A DNA stretch of 64,000 nt from Cladochytrium replicatum (lineage: Eukaryota > Chytridiomycota > Chytridiomycetes > Cladochytriales > Cladochytriaceae): assembly GCA_025526935.1 (NCBI GenBank), contig JAHLKD010000138.1, positions 28,918 to 92,917 on the forward strand, read 5' to 3'. The notes below the pieces were generated by a model that was not told the origin of the DNA, searched no databases, and saw nothing but the letters and a program-made list of their open reading frames with translations. Positions 12,463 through 23,547 of this stretch are shown here, piece by piece (positions within the stretch are counted from its first letter, which is position 1; each line of letters begins with the position of its first letter). A program made the translations under genes and the position numbers.

Positions 12463-13260
12463 GCTGGATGGTGGTTAGACGACCAAATCGTCGCTTATAG
12501 AACCGCAACGCATCTGCTACGCTCATTTGTCCAATCAGATGTCGTCCATCTCGTTATCTCAATGGGCGATGCCAGCAAAGAGAGGGGGTTTGGACAACGC
12601 CTTGACGTGCACCTCCAAAGCTCCTTCCCATGCTCGTACACCTCGAATCCGATAGACAGAGCAAGTATGCTTCGACATATTGAAGTTCTCGAATGGTGGA
12701 AACGGAGTGGACTGAAGCTGAACTGGACTTTCTACGCAATGGCAATTGCGAGTTTGAAGGGTTACACATCGGTTCTCGAGTAGTGGAAACTAGTGGACTC
12801 GAATTAAAATGGACGACTTTACGTGATGGACTTTGCAAGCAGGGCGGGCTCGTCGCTGTGCTCGATTGGTGGAAGAACAGTGGGCTTGAAGCTAAAATGG
12901 ACTGATTATGCTTTGGACTAGTCCAGCGCGTCAGGATGGTTAAGCGTCTTAGACTGGTGTAAATCGAGCGGACTTGAATTGCGGTACAGAGACACGCCAT
13001 CTTGAAAACAAAAGACGTTCTGGTTCTAGACTGGTAGTATGCAGTGGTCTCGCGCTGAAGTGTGGCCCCTTGGCGATCGATCGGGCGAAGGATGTAGGAT
13101 CTATACCCTTAATTGGTGGAAAGCGGGTGGTCTTGAGCTGAAGTATTCCGAACATGCGATCGATGGAGCGATCGATGGAGCGAGCAATGGAGGTCATATG
13201 GCCTTGTTGGAGGGGTGGGGACCAAGTGGGCTCAAGCTCCTGCACATCATAACGAGTAGC
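12463..13260 (+). pseudogene. Decayed ankyrin-like WW-repeat gene
   Basis: The translation follows the gene at 127-1191 from its central region onward: an R-x-A-T-x-L-x-R segment, then I/V-S-x-x-D-A-S-x-E-R-G-F, then V-L-E-W-W-K-R-S-G-L units. Stops and frame changes near 12780, 12905 and 13000 break it. Repeat fragments continue in other frames (L-D-W-W-K-N-S-G-L at about 12860, L-N-W-W-K-A-G-G-L at about 13100). No start codon equivalent to the intact paralogue is present. The fragment begins close to the 5' end of the divergent hexosaminidase gene, which probably marks a duplication edge. Confidence 0.8.
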
Positions 13261-13279
13261 GAGATTATTGATCAACAAT

Positions 13280-13840
13280 ATAGTCTCAGGGCTTTCATTT
13301 CCATGAGTCTTTCTAAACCCATCAAGTACTTGAACGAGTAACGTTTCAGCCTGTCCGAATTTCGACCCAGCGAGGTAAAACGAAGCGAGGTTGTTCATGG
13401 CTTCAAGAGTGCTTAAGTGATCCGGCCCCATCGTGCGGTTCAGATCTTCGTAGACTTCAAAGCACAGCACCTCGGACTCTTCGTATCTGCCCAGGGAGCC
13501 GTATAGTGCCGCAAGGCTGCCAACGGCGGTAAGTGTGGCGAGGTTGTCACAATCGTTTGCTTGAGTTTGACGAAAGTCACGGACCGAGGGCATAGAGATA
13601 CAACGGCTCTGCCTCCAATAGTTTGCCCTGGGATTCATAAACTTGTGCGAGGTTCTCCATAGCCATGAGAGTGTCGTGATGTTTGCTCACAACAAAATGC
13701 TTGCATATCTCTACGCATGATACGTAGTTAATAAGCGACCCAAGAAAATTTTCTTTGATACTCCAACGCCCCTTTCTTCGAAAACGAAACGGAGAAGTGA
13801 TACCCAATGCGACCGCATGACGTTTGAACGTTATGCGCAA
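13280..13840 (-). pseudogene. TPR repeat fragment (kinesin-light-chain / NPHP3-like)
   Basis: Two overlapping frames encode tetratricopeptide units of the kinesin-light-chain type: A-M-E-N-L-A-Q-V-Y-E-S-Q-G-K, then A-L-Y-G-S-L-G-R-Y-E-E-S-E and A-M-N-N-L-A-S-F-Y near 13370-13500. The frame changes near 13580, and no start codon with a leader or matching C terminus is visible, so it reads as a broken fragment. In fungi such repeats often form the tail of NLR-like or signalling proteins, but no such partner domain is here. Confidence 0.65.
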
Positions 13841-14101
13841 CCATCTGTGTAACTTTCAAGTAACATTATGATTGAGTTAATATACCTTTTAGGATACAAG
13901 CGAAATCAGCAACAGTAAAATTATAGGCAAACACAAAAATGGAGCAATATTAATTAAAAAGCGTATTGAAAGCCTGGAAAACAAAAAGACTGCTATTGTT
14001 CCTAACATCTATGTTCCCACGCTCCGTTTTGTCTGTGCCACAGGCACACCAACTTTTCTTCCCCCAGTGGCTGAGTCAGTGAGGATCACTCAACTCTCGA
14101 C

Positions 14102-14654
14102 ATGGTAAAGGGAATGAGCTGAGGGAGACTCTGGCTGACTGCATTACTGTGACAAAAGACCAAGGGAACGTCCAGCTTCGGTACTCGTCACAGGAAGACC
14201 CACTCGCTGTGCAGGCGCTGCGGTCATCGTGCCTACCACAACGCAAAGAAGACCTGCGCTCAGTGTGGCTACCCCGCTGCTAAGACCCGCAGCTGTGCGT
14301 ATTACTAAAAGAGAGATATTGGTGTTGGGCTTGTGTCTCGTTCGATTTGGTGGATTGAGTTGAGGCGATAGACAACTTGGATTGTGGATGATTATTGGGA
14401 TTAGCAACGCGGCATTCCGTTTCGTAATGACTGACGCTCGCATTTCATGTGTATTAGTCAACTGGAGTGTGAAGGGCAAGCGCAGGAAGACCACGGGTAC
14501 CGGACGCATGAGGCACTTGAAAGAACTCCCCCGCCGATTCAAGAACGGCTTCCGGGAAGGTAATGTTATGAGATGTAATGTCTAGGATCATGGTGTCTCA
14601 TTGTACATATTTACATTAGGAACCGTTGCCAAGAAGGTCACTGCCAGCAGCTAA
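14102..14654 (+). CDS. RPL37: 60S ribosomal protein eL37, 91 aa
   Basis: Zinc-binding protein of the large ribosomal subunit. Four exons: 14102-14104, which is only the ATG, then 14159-14294, 14458-14559 and 14620-14654, summing to 276 nt. The sequence after the start (T-K-G-T-S-S-F-G) is the family signature. It is followed by two C-x-x-C zinc ligand pairs (C-R-R-C and C-A-Q-C), the [11 protein letters not shown] block and R-R-F-K-N-G-F. An intron directly after the initiator codon is typical of ribosomal protein genes. Its length matches the family. Confidence 0.97.
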
Positions 14655-14976
14655 ATGATTCAGAGTTGAATAACTCCCTCGCATCACATTCCTTGCTGAA
14701 CAACCCATTCTGTTAATCACAAAATACACGATTGGTTGCGCACATTCCCTCTGATCCACCTCATCAACCGGTCATTGTGATGATCTTTTGGAGTGTTTCC
14801 CATCACCAGAGGCTTTGACATTTCCCCATCACTAAGCCCCAGCAACTCCTGTCCAACCACCACAACCCATCAATTCTTGACCTGATCCTCATCACAACCT
14901 TGCAAAAGGCGTCTCGTTGTTCTCTCCATTACAGTCATTCTGCGGTGTCCTCTCATTAACGACCTCGCATTCAACT
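14655..14976. other. Intergenic leader region of ALG5
   Basis: This stretch is rich in C and T with several CAACC/CATCA runs, as expected for a fungal promoter and 5' leader. No gene is seen. Confidence 0.5.
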
Positions 14977-16097
14977 ATGGCTGCTCTTTTTTCAATCGTC
15001 TTAGTCCTCTTGGTAATTTCAATTCCCCTCTTCCTCTTCGTTGTGTGGGCCATCGCTCCTCGCCCACGTCCGCCAACTGCATCCGAACAAACTTACACAG
15101 ATCCATCAACCGGAGCCGCTCGCCCCTTCCCGTCCATCCTAGATGTCACTCTCTCAACAGTTGACCTATCTATCATTGTACCTGCATTTGATGAATCCAA
15201 GCGGTTGCCGGCTATGCTGGACGAAGCGGCAGAATACCTTGTTACCAGAAAAAGCAGAAACCCTGCATTTCAGTTTGAGATCATTGTTGTTGACGACGGA
15301 TCCAGAGACAATACTTCGGAAGTCGCCCTGAAATATGCAAAGAGGAAAAAGATGGCTGGTGTCATCAGAGTTATGACGCTGGAGAAGAACAGAGGGAAAG
15401 GTGGGGCCGTAACTCAGGTGGGTAATCAATCCCAAATATTTGAGTAATTGAGCCTTAATTTCGTGACCTTCTAAGGGCATGATGGTGGCGATAGGATGCA
15501 AGCTCCTCTTTGTCGATGCGGATGGCGCGACATTGTTTTCTGACATCGAACGATTGGAAGCAGAACTCGATCGAATTACTGACGGTAATGGTTTCGGAAT
15601 CGCTGTCGGATCTCGCGCGCACATGGTAAACTCGGCTGCCGTCGTCAAGGTATCATGAAAGAACAAAAAGTTTTGTCAGAAACATTTTGCTTGATCCTGC
15701 GTTTACTCTCGCACAGCGTACATTCATTCGTAACTTTTTGATGCGTGGTTTCCACACCATCCTGCTGTTCCTCGGCATCTCATCCATCAAAGACACACAA
15801 TGCGGCTTCAAACTCTTCACCCGGCCAGCTGCGCGCCTCATCTTCCCAAACATGCACGAGCAAGGCTGGATCTTTGACATTGAGCTGCTCCTCATCGCCG
15901 AGATGCGCCGTATGCCGATTGCTGAAGTGCCGGTGACGTGGCATGAGGTCGAGGGGAGCAAGATGCAACTTGTCAAGGATTCAATTAGGATGTTGATCGA
16001 TCTGGTGGTTATGAGAGTGTGCTATTTGGTTGGGTTTTGGAGAGTGAGTGAGGAAGGAGCAGCCGCAGCGAATGGGACGGCAAAGAAGGAGAACTAG
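14977..16097 (+). CDS. ALG5: Dolichyl-phosphate beta-glucosyltransferase, 331 aa
   Basis: ER enzyme that transfers glucose from UDP-glucose to dolichyl phosphate, making the donor for the last steps of N-glycan precursor assembly. Exons 14977-15417, 15476-15649 and 15717-16097 give 996 nt. The start is the ATG at 14977, since the open frame upstream begins with TTG. Residues ~5-27 form the membrane anchor. The GT2 fold follows with [34 protein letters not shown] and D-T-Q-C-G-F-K-L-F. The protein ends K-K-E-N, a textbook KKxx signal for COPI-mediated return to the ER. It converges on the Argonaute relic. Confidence 0.96.
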
Positions 16098-16225
16098 GGG
16101 TGCTGAACAACCCAACACACTATGTGCACCACTGACGCATTTTTTTGGTGCCGATTTATTGTTGATATCAAACATGACTGCAAATGCAACTCATATAGAT
16201 TTGAATCAGATTCATCTTTCTTCAA

Positions 16226-16348
16226 ATCATTTACTAGCCCACTCCGTGCCCACCAGTCAACCACATGCTGAAGCTTCTTTCTTCTGACAATTTCAATGCT
16301 GCGCTTTGACCATTTGAGTGGTAATCCACTGTTTTTCCACCATTCTTT
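16226..16348 (-). pseudogene. Ankyrin-like WW-repeat scrap
   Basis: About 41 codons in one frame match one and a half units of the 29-residue family: E-W-W-K-N-S-G-L-P-L-K-W, then V-V-D-W-W-A-R-S-G-L. It lies immediately downstream of, and in the same direction as, the truncated Argonaute. This is where the missing MID and PIWI domains would be expected. Confidence 0.75.
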
Positions 16349-16439
16349 TCCCTGTGCTCGATGATGAGGGACGGTGTGCAAATGGTTTCGGGAAAGCTTT
16401 GCCCATTCGTTACTTGTGTCCAGGGAAATAGAAGCGGCA

Positions 16440-18382
16440 TTCAGTGCCCACAGCACCAATTTACGAGCATGAATGCCTTCAGGTTCTCAATGTCGAGCAT
16501 GCGTGGTTCGCAGAACACAACGACTCCCAACAGCGATATTTCTTGAGGACGGTAGAACTGTCGCGCTCGGTACAACCATGTCCCAGATCCGTCTCCATGA
16601 ACCTTCTGACCACAACCAAACTCCAGAGTGGGCGGTGGGAGGACTCGGACTGGGATACGCTCAAGGTTTTTCGAGAGTCGCACGCCAAGTGTCGGATACT
16701 CGTTCTCAGGATAATTGAAGAGAGACAGTCCGTGCATGATCTGACGTGCATGAGCCTACAAAATAAGTTTGAGAAAATGCATGAACCTCTCATTCTGCGT
16801 TCCGACGTCGGGAGGTTTGCACGTGAATCCGATCTTCTCTCTTGTCTGTGCTTCGTTGAGCTTGCCAGTGTGACGTTGACCGTCAACAAGGCTGCACACC
16901 TCCATTGGGAAGTACACGGGTTTCTTGACATTGGTGCTGCAGCGCTCCGATCGTCGGAAGTCCAGTGTTGATAAACTTCGTCCCAAAATGCTCGGTGAAG
17001 TAGTCCTGGATGGAGATTTCGCTGCTCCCCTCGTCTTGTTTGAATGTCATGATAGAAGGAGCGTCTATTTGCGCGAAGTCATTTGAACTTTGAGCGGTTG
17101 GTGTAGCTTTAACGATTACCTCCCAGTTTCGTGATCTGTATTTCTTTGTTTGGCCATGGTGATTCGTTGAAATCCTTAGCCCGCGAAGCTGTAGTCATTG
17201 CGATCATTGAGATTCGAAGATGAAAGAACAGAAATTTGAGTTTCATACCGTCCTCTCGAACCTTTCCACATCTCTTTTTTGCAGAGGAGTCTTGATCTGG
17301 GCACCGTCCGTGAATCCAAGAAGCTTGCCCGCGAAATTCACCAAGGAACCAGCCTGGACGAAAGCGCTAGCAGATGTGTCAAGATTTGGCGCTAATCCGC
17401 GACCTGCTATGCATACGGATTGGTGGAATCCCGGCCAGCCAGACCTCCATCCCACCAGACATGGGACGCGAATTTTCTTCTTGGAAGAGATTTCGACCGA
17501 CGCTGATGAAAGAGTCCGCGACCTTATGGCGAATAATGATGTCCAAGAACGTGATCATCTCGTGCGGTGTAGTGATGGAACTGTCATGAGTGAGTCCGAA
17601 CGTGAAATTGCTCGACCATGCTCACCTGAGCAACTCTCCATTCAGAAATGAATGCAGAGATGAAGAATAAAGCTCTTTTGTGAATCTGAAAGCTAGTTGA
17701 TATGCAGCACGAGACCGATGCGTGGGATCGTAATTGCCCCGTGTGCCTCCTTCAATGGCATGGTGATGGGTTCCGCTTTCGATCGAGGCTTCAATGGTGA
17801 ACTTAAGGCAGTTGTCTTGATCAACTCGGATAGGTTTCGAAGTGTACGCGTTCTTCCTCCCGTCGAAAACAGGAATGGCACCGTTAAGCTCAGGTGAATC
17901 TTGGAAGCGCACCTCGAACAGTTGCCAGATCAGGCGGTAAAGCGGAGGTGGAAGCTCCGGTGCAACATTCACATCGTATCTGTAAAATAAACGAGTTTCT
18001 GAGGATCTGGGAATGGAAATAAATGAATTGCCTCACTGATATATTTTGCCAGTTGGGAACTCTTTGAGACGGATGTAGTTAACGAGCGCTCTGTGGTATA
18101 TAAGCATCTTCAGATCTTTGCACTTCAGAAACTGCGATTGACACTCACATAGTTTCTCTTCCGAGCGTTATGTTCCCTGTTGTGGTCGTACGATCATGAT
18201 GGATGTTTCTTAGAGAGTGATCCTGACGCACCTTTTCTGGTTGCAAAGAAGGAGCTTGAATTGATGCAACGCTTTCAGTGTCCGCGAGGGCCACAGTTGA
18301 AGCGAGCATTCTCCCAATCCCAAGCCAGGGGATGAGTTTATCTAAATGGAAGGAACAACGCTTCCCACGCACCTACTTTCAT
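16440..18382 (-). pseudogene. Argonaute 5' fragment (N, L1, PAZ, L2), PIWI missing
   Basis: RNA-silencing protein relic. Probable exons are 18373-18382, 18149-18341, 18037-18090 and 17626-17979, then one from 17580 down to the intron near 17220, and further ones to about 16440. The N domain shows G-K-I-Y-Q-Y-D-V-N-V-A-P-E-L and F-D-G-R-K-N-A-Y-T. L1 has G-R-N-F-F-S and G-G-M-E-V-W-P-G-F-H-Q-S. PAZ has Y-F-T-E-H-F and K-P-V-Y-F-P-M-E-V-C. L2 has R-V-L-P-P-P-T-L-E-F-G. The frame shifts by one base inside PAZ near 16945-16960. After the first MID strand the homology stops at about 16440-16480, and the next recognisable coding is an ankyrin-like scrap. The slicer domain is therefore absent. A PIWI-less expressed protein is possible but less likely than a pseudogene. 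Confidence 0.85.
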
Positions 18383-18561
18383 TCTGATCTTCACATGTCA
18401 CTGAGAATTGCTGCGCCCCATCCCACCTTGCGTCGTCCGGATCATGGCCCGTGCACGAACCTCCTCGCTACTTAAGACGTTCCCCAACCCGCCCCCTCCG
18501 AGCCCCGACCACCTTTTGAAGTCCTTTCATTCTCAGCGTACTTCCAAGATCACACCTTTCA
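18383..18561. promoter_or_regulatory. Divergent region between Argonaute relic and phytoene desaturase
   Basis: About 180 bp separate the two oppositely directed starts. It is C-rich on the desaturase side (ccgccccctccgagccccg, about 18491-18509) and must contain the desaturase promoter. I recognise no named light-response or other site with confidence. Confidence 0.35.
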
Positions 18562-20700
18562 ATGAAACAGAAGGCGGTCATCGTTGGTGGTGGTGCAGGA
18601 GGAATCACTCTTGCCGCTTATCTCGCAAGGAGCGGCATGGATGTCACCGTCGTCGAGAAGAACGAAAGCACTGGTGGTCGCTGCTCTACAATTTACGAGA
18701 TGGATCCCACATCCGATCCTTCTTCGCCGGCTCACTTCCGCCATGATCTTGGCCCTTCTCTCCTTCTTATGAAACCGATCTTTGACCGCATCTTTGAGGA
18801 ACTCGGAGAAAAGATGGAAGATCACGTTCGCTTGGTTCGCTGTGATCCCAACTATATCGTCCACTTTATCCGTTCTGCTAACGAGATGGTATCAACTGGC
18901 AATGGAAAGATGGCGAATCGTACTTCGTAATTTCTTGAAATTCTCCCGTTTATGTTGGTTTGATGATAATGTAACCTTCACAGATCCAAAACTCGTGTCG
19001 CTACACTCTCGAAGCCAAGCCCGCAAACCCCCGACCGTATCATGCTCTCAAGCGACGTTGCTGTTATGCGAAGTGAGCTGAACAAGTTTCACCAGAATGC
19101 ATTTGATGGTTATCTCCGCTTCCTCTCTGAGGCTCGCCGCCATTACGACCTGTCGATCGACAACGTACTAATGAAGAACTTTGACTCGTGGTGGCAGCTC
19201 GCAACTTCACCAGTTCAATGGATGAATCTCGCTCGTGAGTTTGACATAGCCGGAACTGTCTGGGGATCGACTGGAAAGTACTTCGAAACAGAAGAGCTTC
19301 GTCAAGCGTTCAGTTTCCAGACCATGTACATGGGCATGAGCCCCTACGATGCCCCCGCGACTTACAACCTGCTTCAGTTCACTGAATTCGCCGAAGGTAT
19401 GGTTCTAGATGTGCCTCTCTTGGAAAGCTATTAAGCGTGTAACTTACAAGGTATCTGGTATCCGATTGGTGGATTCAACGAAGTTCTGGTTTCCCTTCAA
19501 CGTATCGCCATGAAATATGGTGCTCGTTTTGTCTGCTCGACCACCGTTACGGAGATTTGCGTGAATGAGTTCAACCGCACCACTGGAGTGAGAGTCTCTT
19601 CAACTCAAAACCCCCAGGAGACCAGTTTTATCGGTGCCGATATTGTAATCTGCAACGCCGACCTCGTCCATGCCTACAATAAATTGCTGCCCAACCCTGC
19701 AGCGATGATGAACCGCTCAACAATGAAGCAGAAAACTTCTCTGATGAAATCGACTGCGATGGCTCACCGATCTACTGCTATGGTTCCCAAGGCAGCACCC
19801 GCAGGTGGTGGAATTATTGGAGCTGTTTCTGGGACGATTATGCCGTACGTTGATCGCGCAGTACCCGCCAATTGGCGTCCTTGGCTGACATATCCCGAGC
19901 GGCTCCGACGCATGGAGCACACATGTTCAACTTTCAGCTTCTACTGGGGTGTCTCTCGCAATATCCCTGAGCTGGGGGCACATAGCGTTTTCTTATGCTC
20001 GGACGAGTACCGTGCGTCTTTTGACCAGATTTTCAAAGATGGTACGCTGCCCGATATGCCAAGCTTCTACATCCACACTGCAAGCCGGGTCGATCCCAGC
20101 GCTGCACCCGCGGGAAAAGATTGTCTCACCGTGCTCGTACCAACTGGACACATGAACGATGCCGAGGATTACTGTGATGACCCTGATGGACGTCTGGCGA
20201 AGCTTCAAGCACGGGCTCGTGCCATGGTCATTTCCGTTCTCGAGGAACGTCTTGGGATCCCGGACTTCGAAGCGCTGATTCAAACCGAAAGGGTAATGAA
20301 TCCAATCAAGTGGCAGAAAAGCTTCAACCTTTCGCGTGGTTCTATCCTTGGTCTGGGTCACAACGTCACTCAGGTTTTGTGGATGCGACCCCGAACTCGT
20401 CACGATGTTATTGACAATATGTACTTTGTCGGTGAGTGGTCATTGTAAACATAAGGAATTCCTCATTCAAACGAACCTTTGGTAGGATCGTCCACCCACC
20501 CTGGTGTTGGTGTCCCGATCGTGCTTTGCTCTGCTCGTGTGGTCGCCGAACAGATTCTCGGAGGTCAGAAATGCGGTGAAATGATGCCCAGTAAAAGCAC
20601 TGGAATGGTTGGGGGGATGATGGATACCGCAAGCTCGCTGCTGAACTATGCAAGCAGTGCAGTCTTCGGCAACAGTGGATCAACAGCAACGACGGCCTGA
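18562..20700 (+). CDS. Phytoene desaturase (carotenoid synthesis), ~634 aa
   Basis: FAD enzyme that inserts double bases of unsaturation into phytoene on the way to lycopene and beta-carotene. The N terminus has the dinucleotide fold V-I-V-G-G-G-A-G-G and V-V-E-K-N-E-S-T-G-G-R-C. Later motifs are A-E-G-I-W-Y-P-I-G-G-F and Y-F-V-G-S-S-T-H-P-G-V-G-V-P-I-V-L, both family signatures. Firm exons are 19451-20431 and 20486-20700, plus an exon ending at 19396. The start of the latter and the exons between 18850 and 19040 are uncertain. One model (18562-18871, 18910-18926, 19015-19396) gives 1905 nt in frame but needs a 38-nt intron. Synthase and cyclase partners are not in the window. The function is firm, the 5' exon map is not. 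Confidence 0.92.
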
Positions 20701-22089
20701 TGGCACAGTGGGCTGTAATGTTATGTTCCTCATTGATAGAAGAAGCTTCTGGCGAAGCGATGATTTCCTATTTTTAATGGATAGCTATTTGTTTTCTAAG
20801 GAAACTGTAATATTTAAGTTATAATAATTTTTATCAATACCACAGCATTGGAAGACTCCTGCACAGGGAAATCACGGTGCACCGGCTAAGCGCTGGTCCC
20901 ATTGGTCCAACCAGCGCTAGGAAATTCAAGAAAATCGCAGGACTGACGAAAACATCAAGTCATCCAGCTTCCTCTTCATCATCTCGAGCAAGATCGTTTT
21001 TGGGGTCCAACTTTTAGGTGGGATCTGGCGAAAGCCAGCAGAATCATACTCAAGATCAACACACTGGTTTGAATTCGGAGAGAATAAACGATCTGACATC
21101 GCCAGGCAAAACCGTTGACAATCAAACATTGACACCAGAGCCGTTAAAGGAGCACAGTACTGCAAATATCGAGTCAAACGAAGAGCCGTTGTGGGTCCCA
21201 CCAATGAGCATCAATGTATGGCAGCGAGCGTTGTCGTTAATGGGATCCTGTCCCTCCGGTTCACGTCATGTATACCATAAGCTTTCTCTTCCGGTTCGTG
21301 TTCCTCTCCCTCATTATTCACGTAATAAACTTCTCAAATTCAGAATGAAGGATTGTGCAACATAAGCTTTCTTTCACATTTTCAGTTCCTCACATCCTAC
21401 TTGCCCGGAAATAATCTTGTTGATATCAGCCCCCTCACTAGTAACTAACTCAGGTGGATCCATCTAACAACTAGATGATGTCCAATGATCCTGAATGTGG
21501 ATGACCCTACGACGCCTGCTATGTTTAATTATCAGGAGCTGGATCTGTCACGTTAACTTGATCCAGGGAAATCTTTTGGATGTGCTTGGGGTACACAGGT
21601 TTCTCCGATGTGTCTGCCTAGATTGCAATAAAATTCTTCTCGTCGAAGAAGTTGTACAGGAGTGTGCACACCAAGGGAAAATGTGATAGAAAGCTTGCAG
21701 GGACTGGAAGGATTGCCATTGAAATGTTGGAGATGGTGAGAAGTTAATGGAGATGAATGTAACGATTTCTCTGGTCTTCTCGCAGCTTCATTGTGCGGAG
21801 TCGAAACCATGAGTGACCTTCAGTAGTTGAAAATATCCAGTAACCTGGTCTAATCACTTTCTCCACTGAAACTGAGAATCTCAAGAGCGAAGCCCAAACC
21901 TCGACCAATCCATATCATCTTCGGGTCCTGAACATCGCACACAACAATCTTGCATCAACTGCGGATCTCACAGCTCTCTCATCGTCCTCGGCCTCCTTTC
22001 CTTCCTGACTGACTTAAATCGTCAATCAAATCCGATTTCTTCCAGCCCAGTCTCTCATCCCGGCTCCTGATGCTTACACCCACCTGCAG
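20701..22089. other. No supported gene
   Basis: Short open stretches exist on the plus strand (about 21018-21365 and 21495-21686). They lack an ATG start or a recognisable domain. I see no RNA gene or repeat. This may hold eroded coding sequence. Confidence 0.4.
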
Positions 22090-22289
22090 AACACTCCCTT
22101 GTAGTCACCATTGAATGGAGGTACAGGTACTCCGTCATCTCTATCTCCTTCCAAGGCTGTGTCCTCGACGGAGGACCTGTCAGCGTCGAAGACAAGGTGC
22201 GGCACGGCTTCTCTATGATCTATCTGCGGAGGTTGTCGCCGGGTCGCGCACGCTGTGATGGTCGCCCGGAGATCAAAAAGAATATGCGA

Positions 22290-22640
22290 GGATACGGAAA
22301 GATTGAGGCCATTAGCATTATGAGATCCCAACGGAGTTTGTAAAAGGTAAGCCTGGCAGCAAGCGATACATGTGCGATGTGGGCGCTAAAGCGATCACAC
22401 TTGAACGCACGAAATGTGTTCATCGCCGCGCCGTCCATCGAAGACCTAACAGTAGCTTCCTGGATGCAGCCCGAGCAGGAGAATCTGTCACGAAATGGGT
22501 TAAAAAAGCTAGGAGTGGTTCACAAGCAATGGTACTCTTGAAGATGGTGTGTTTGATCTGAGCACTCTGAATGACGATGTGGAGGAATATTGAAAAAGCT
22601 GAAACAAAGGGGGTGCGGATAATTATTGGACCCAAAAAAG
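22290..22640 (+). pseudogene. Guanylate-kinase-like relic
   Basis: One frame around 22388-22440 reads H-L-N-A-R-N-V-F-I-A-A-P-S-I-E-D-L. This matches the conserved guanylate kinase segment after the nucleotide-binding core. A following frame near 22550-22600 has L-N-D-D-V-E-E-Y, like the V-N-D-D-L-E-x-A end of that family. The two are in different frames with stops between them, and the P-loop at the N terminus is not visible. I call it a decayed fragment. An alternative is a multi-exon gene whose splice sites I cannot see. Confidence 0.45.
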
Positions 22641-22763
22641 AGACACGGAAGACGAAGTAGAGGAGGATAACGACTAAAATATAAGTAAGAGTGTCCAATG
22701 TTCAAAAATGCGAAATGTTTGACTGGAACATATATTTTTTTAAACCCCAGCAGCTATCACACC

Positions 22764-23547
22764 TCAAGCACCAAAGAACACTAACGCAAGGATAGTGGCA
22801 ACACCAGCAATGGTCAGACGCTCAATGCCAAAAGCCGCAAGCCCAGCCGAAGTACCAGAGGGAGTTGAACCTGCAGTAGCTGCTGCGGTTCCTTTCGAGG
22901 TCAAAGTACTTGTAGTAGGTGACGAAGACTTTGAGGGCACCAGGACCTGGATAAAAAAACATCTTAGTTCTGTTTCGGATGGTTCTAGGCATTCATACTC
23001 TTCCATCCGGAGTGGTGAGATTCATTCCTGCATCCGCTGCAACACCCAAGTAGTTCTTAGCCTCACAGTCTGCATTCAACGTTTTGACAGTGTTCTTCGC
23101 CTTCTCCACGTCTGTACCCGGTGCAACCAGCGTCGGCGCACAACGATCGTATGCCTGAACGTAAGGCGACGTGGCATTGAACCCGGAGAGGCAAATACAG
23201 GATCCGACGCTGGCGAAGTAGTAGTCTGCCTTCGCCTGGTCGATCGTGGTCCCTGCCGCGCTTTGCATGTCTTGAAGCAAGTCAACCGTGCATCCACCCA
23301 CAATGAAGACGACATAGCTGGCAGTCTGTGCGCATTGAATCTGGTCAGCGGGAATGGCGGGGAATTGCGACGGAGGGGGAATGGAGAGGTAGTCAGGCTT
23401 TCCCGAACCACCAGGGGTCTGTCCCTGGATTAACGCAGCCCGCGCATTGTCACCAAGAAGCGACTCTGCAATCCCGCCAATTCGTGCGGGTTGGCTGGCA
23501 ACCGCACTGGCAAAAAGAGAAGCGATGATGGGCAAACTGTAGAGCAT
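22764..23547 (-). CDS. Secreted Cys-containing protein with GPI-type tail, 243 aa
   Basis: Exons 22999-23547 and 22764-22946 give 732 nt. Residues 1-18 (M-L-Y-S-L-P-I-I-A-S-L-F-A-S-A-V-A-S) are a clear signal peptide. The middle part has spaced cysteines in patterns such as I-Q-C-A-Q-T, G-G-C-T-V-D and G-S-C-I-C-L-S-G-F, and Y-V-Q-A-Y-D-R-C. The second exon encodes a Ser/Thr/Gly-rich spacer and a C-terminal hydrophobic run (T-I-A-G-V-A-T-I-L-A-L-V-F-F-G-A) with nothing after it, as in GPI-anchored wall or surface proteins. I do not recognise the family. A broken tandem copy lies at 24417-25120. Its likely place is the cell surface and its role is unknown. Confidence 0.8.

Noticed and set aside
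16930-16970. A 40-nt intron that would remove the frameshift in the Argonaute PAZ domain
   Set aside because: It is shorter than almost every other intron in the window, has a poor donor (GTTTAT), and would delete conserved PAZ residues.
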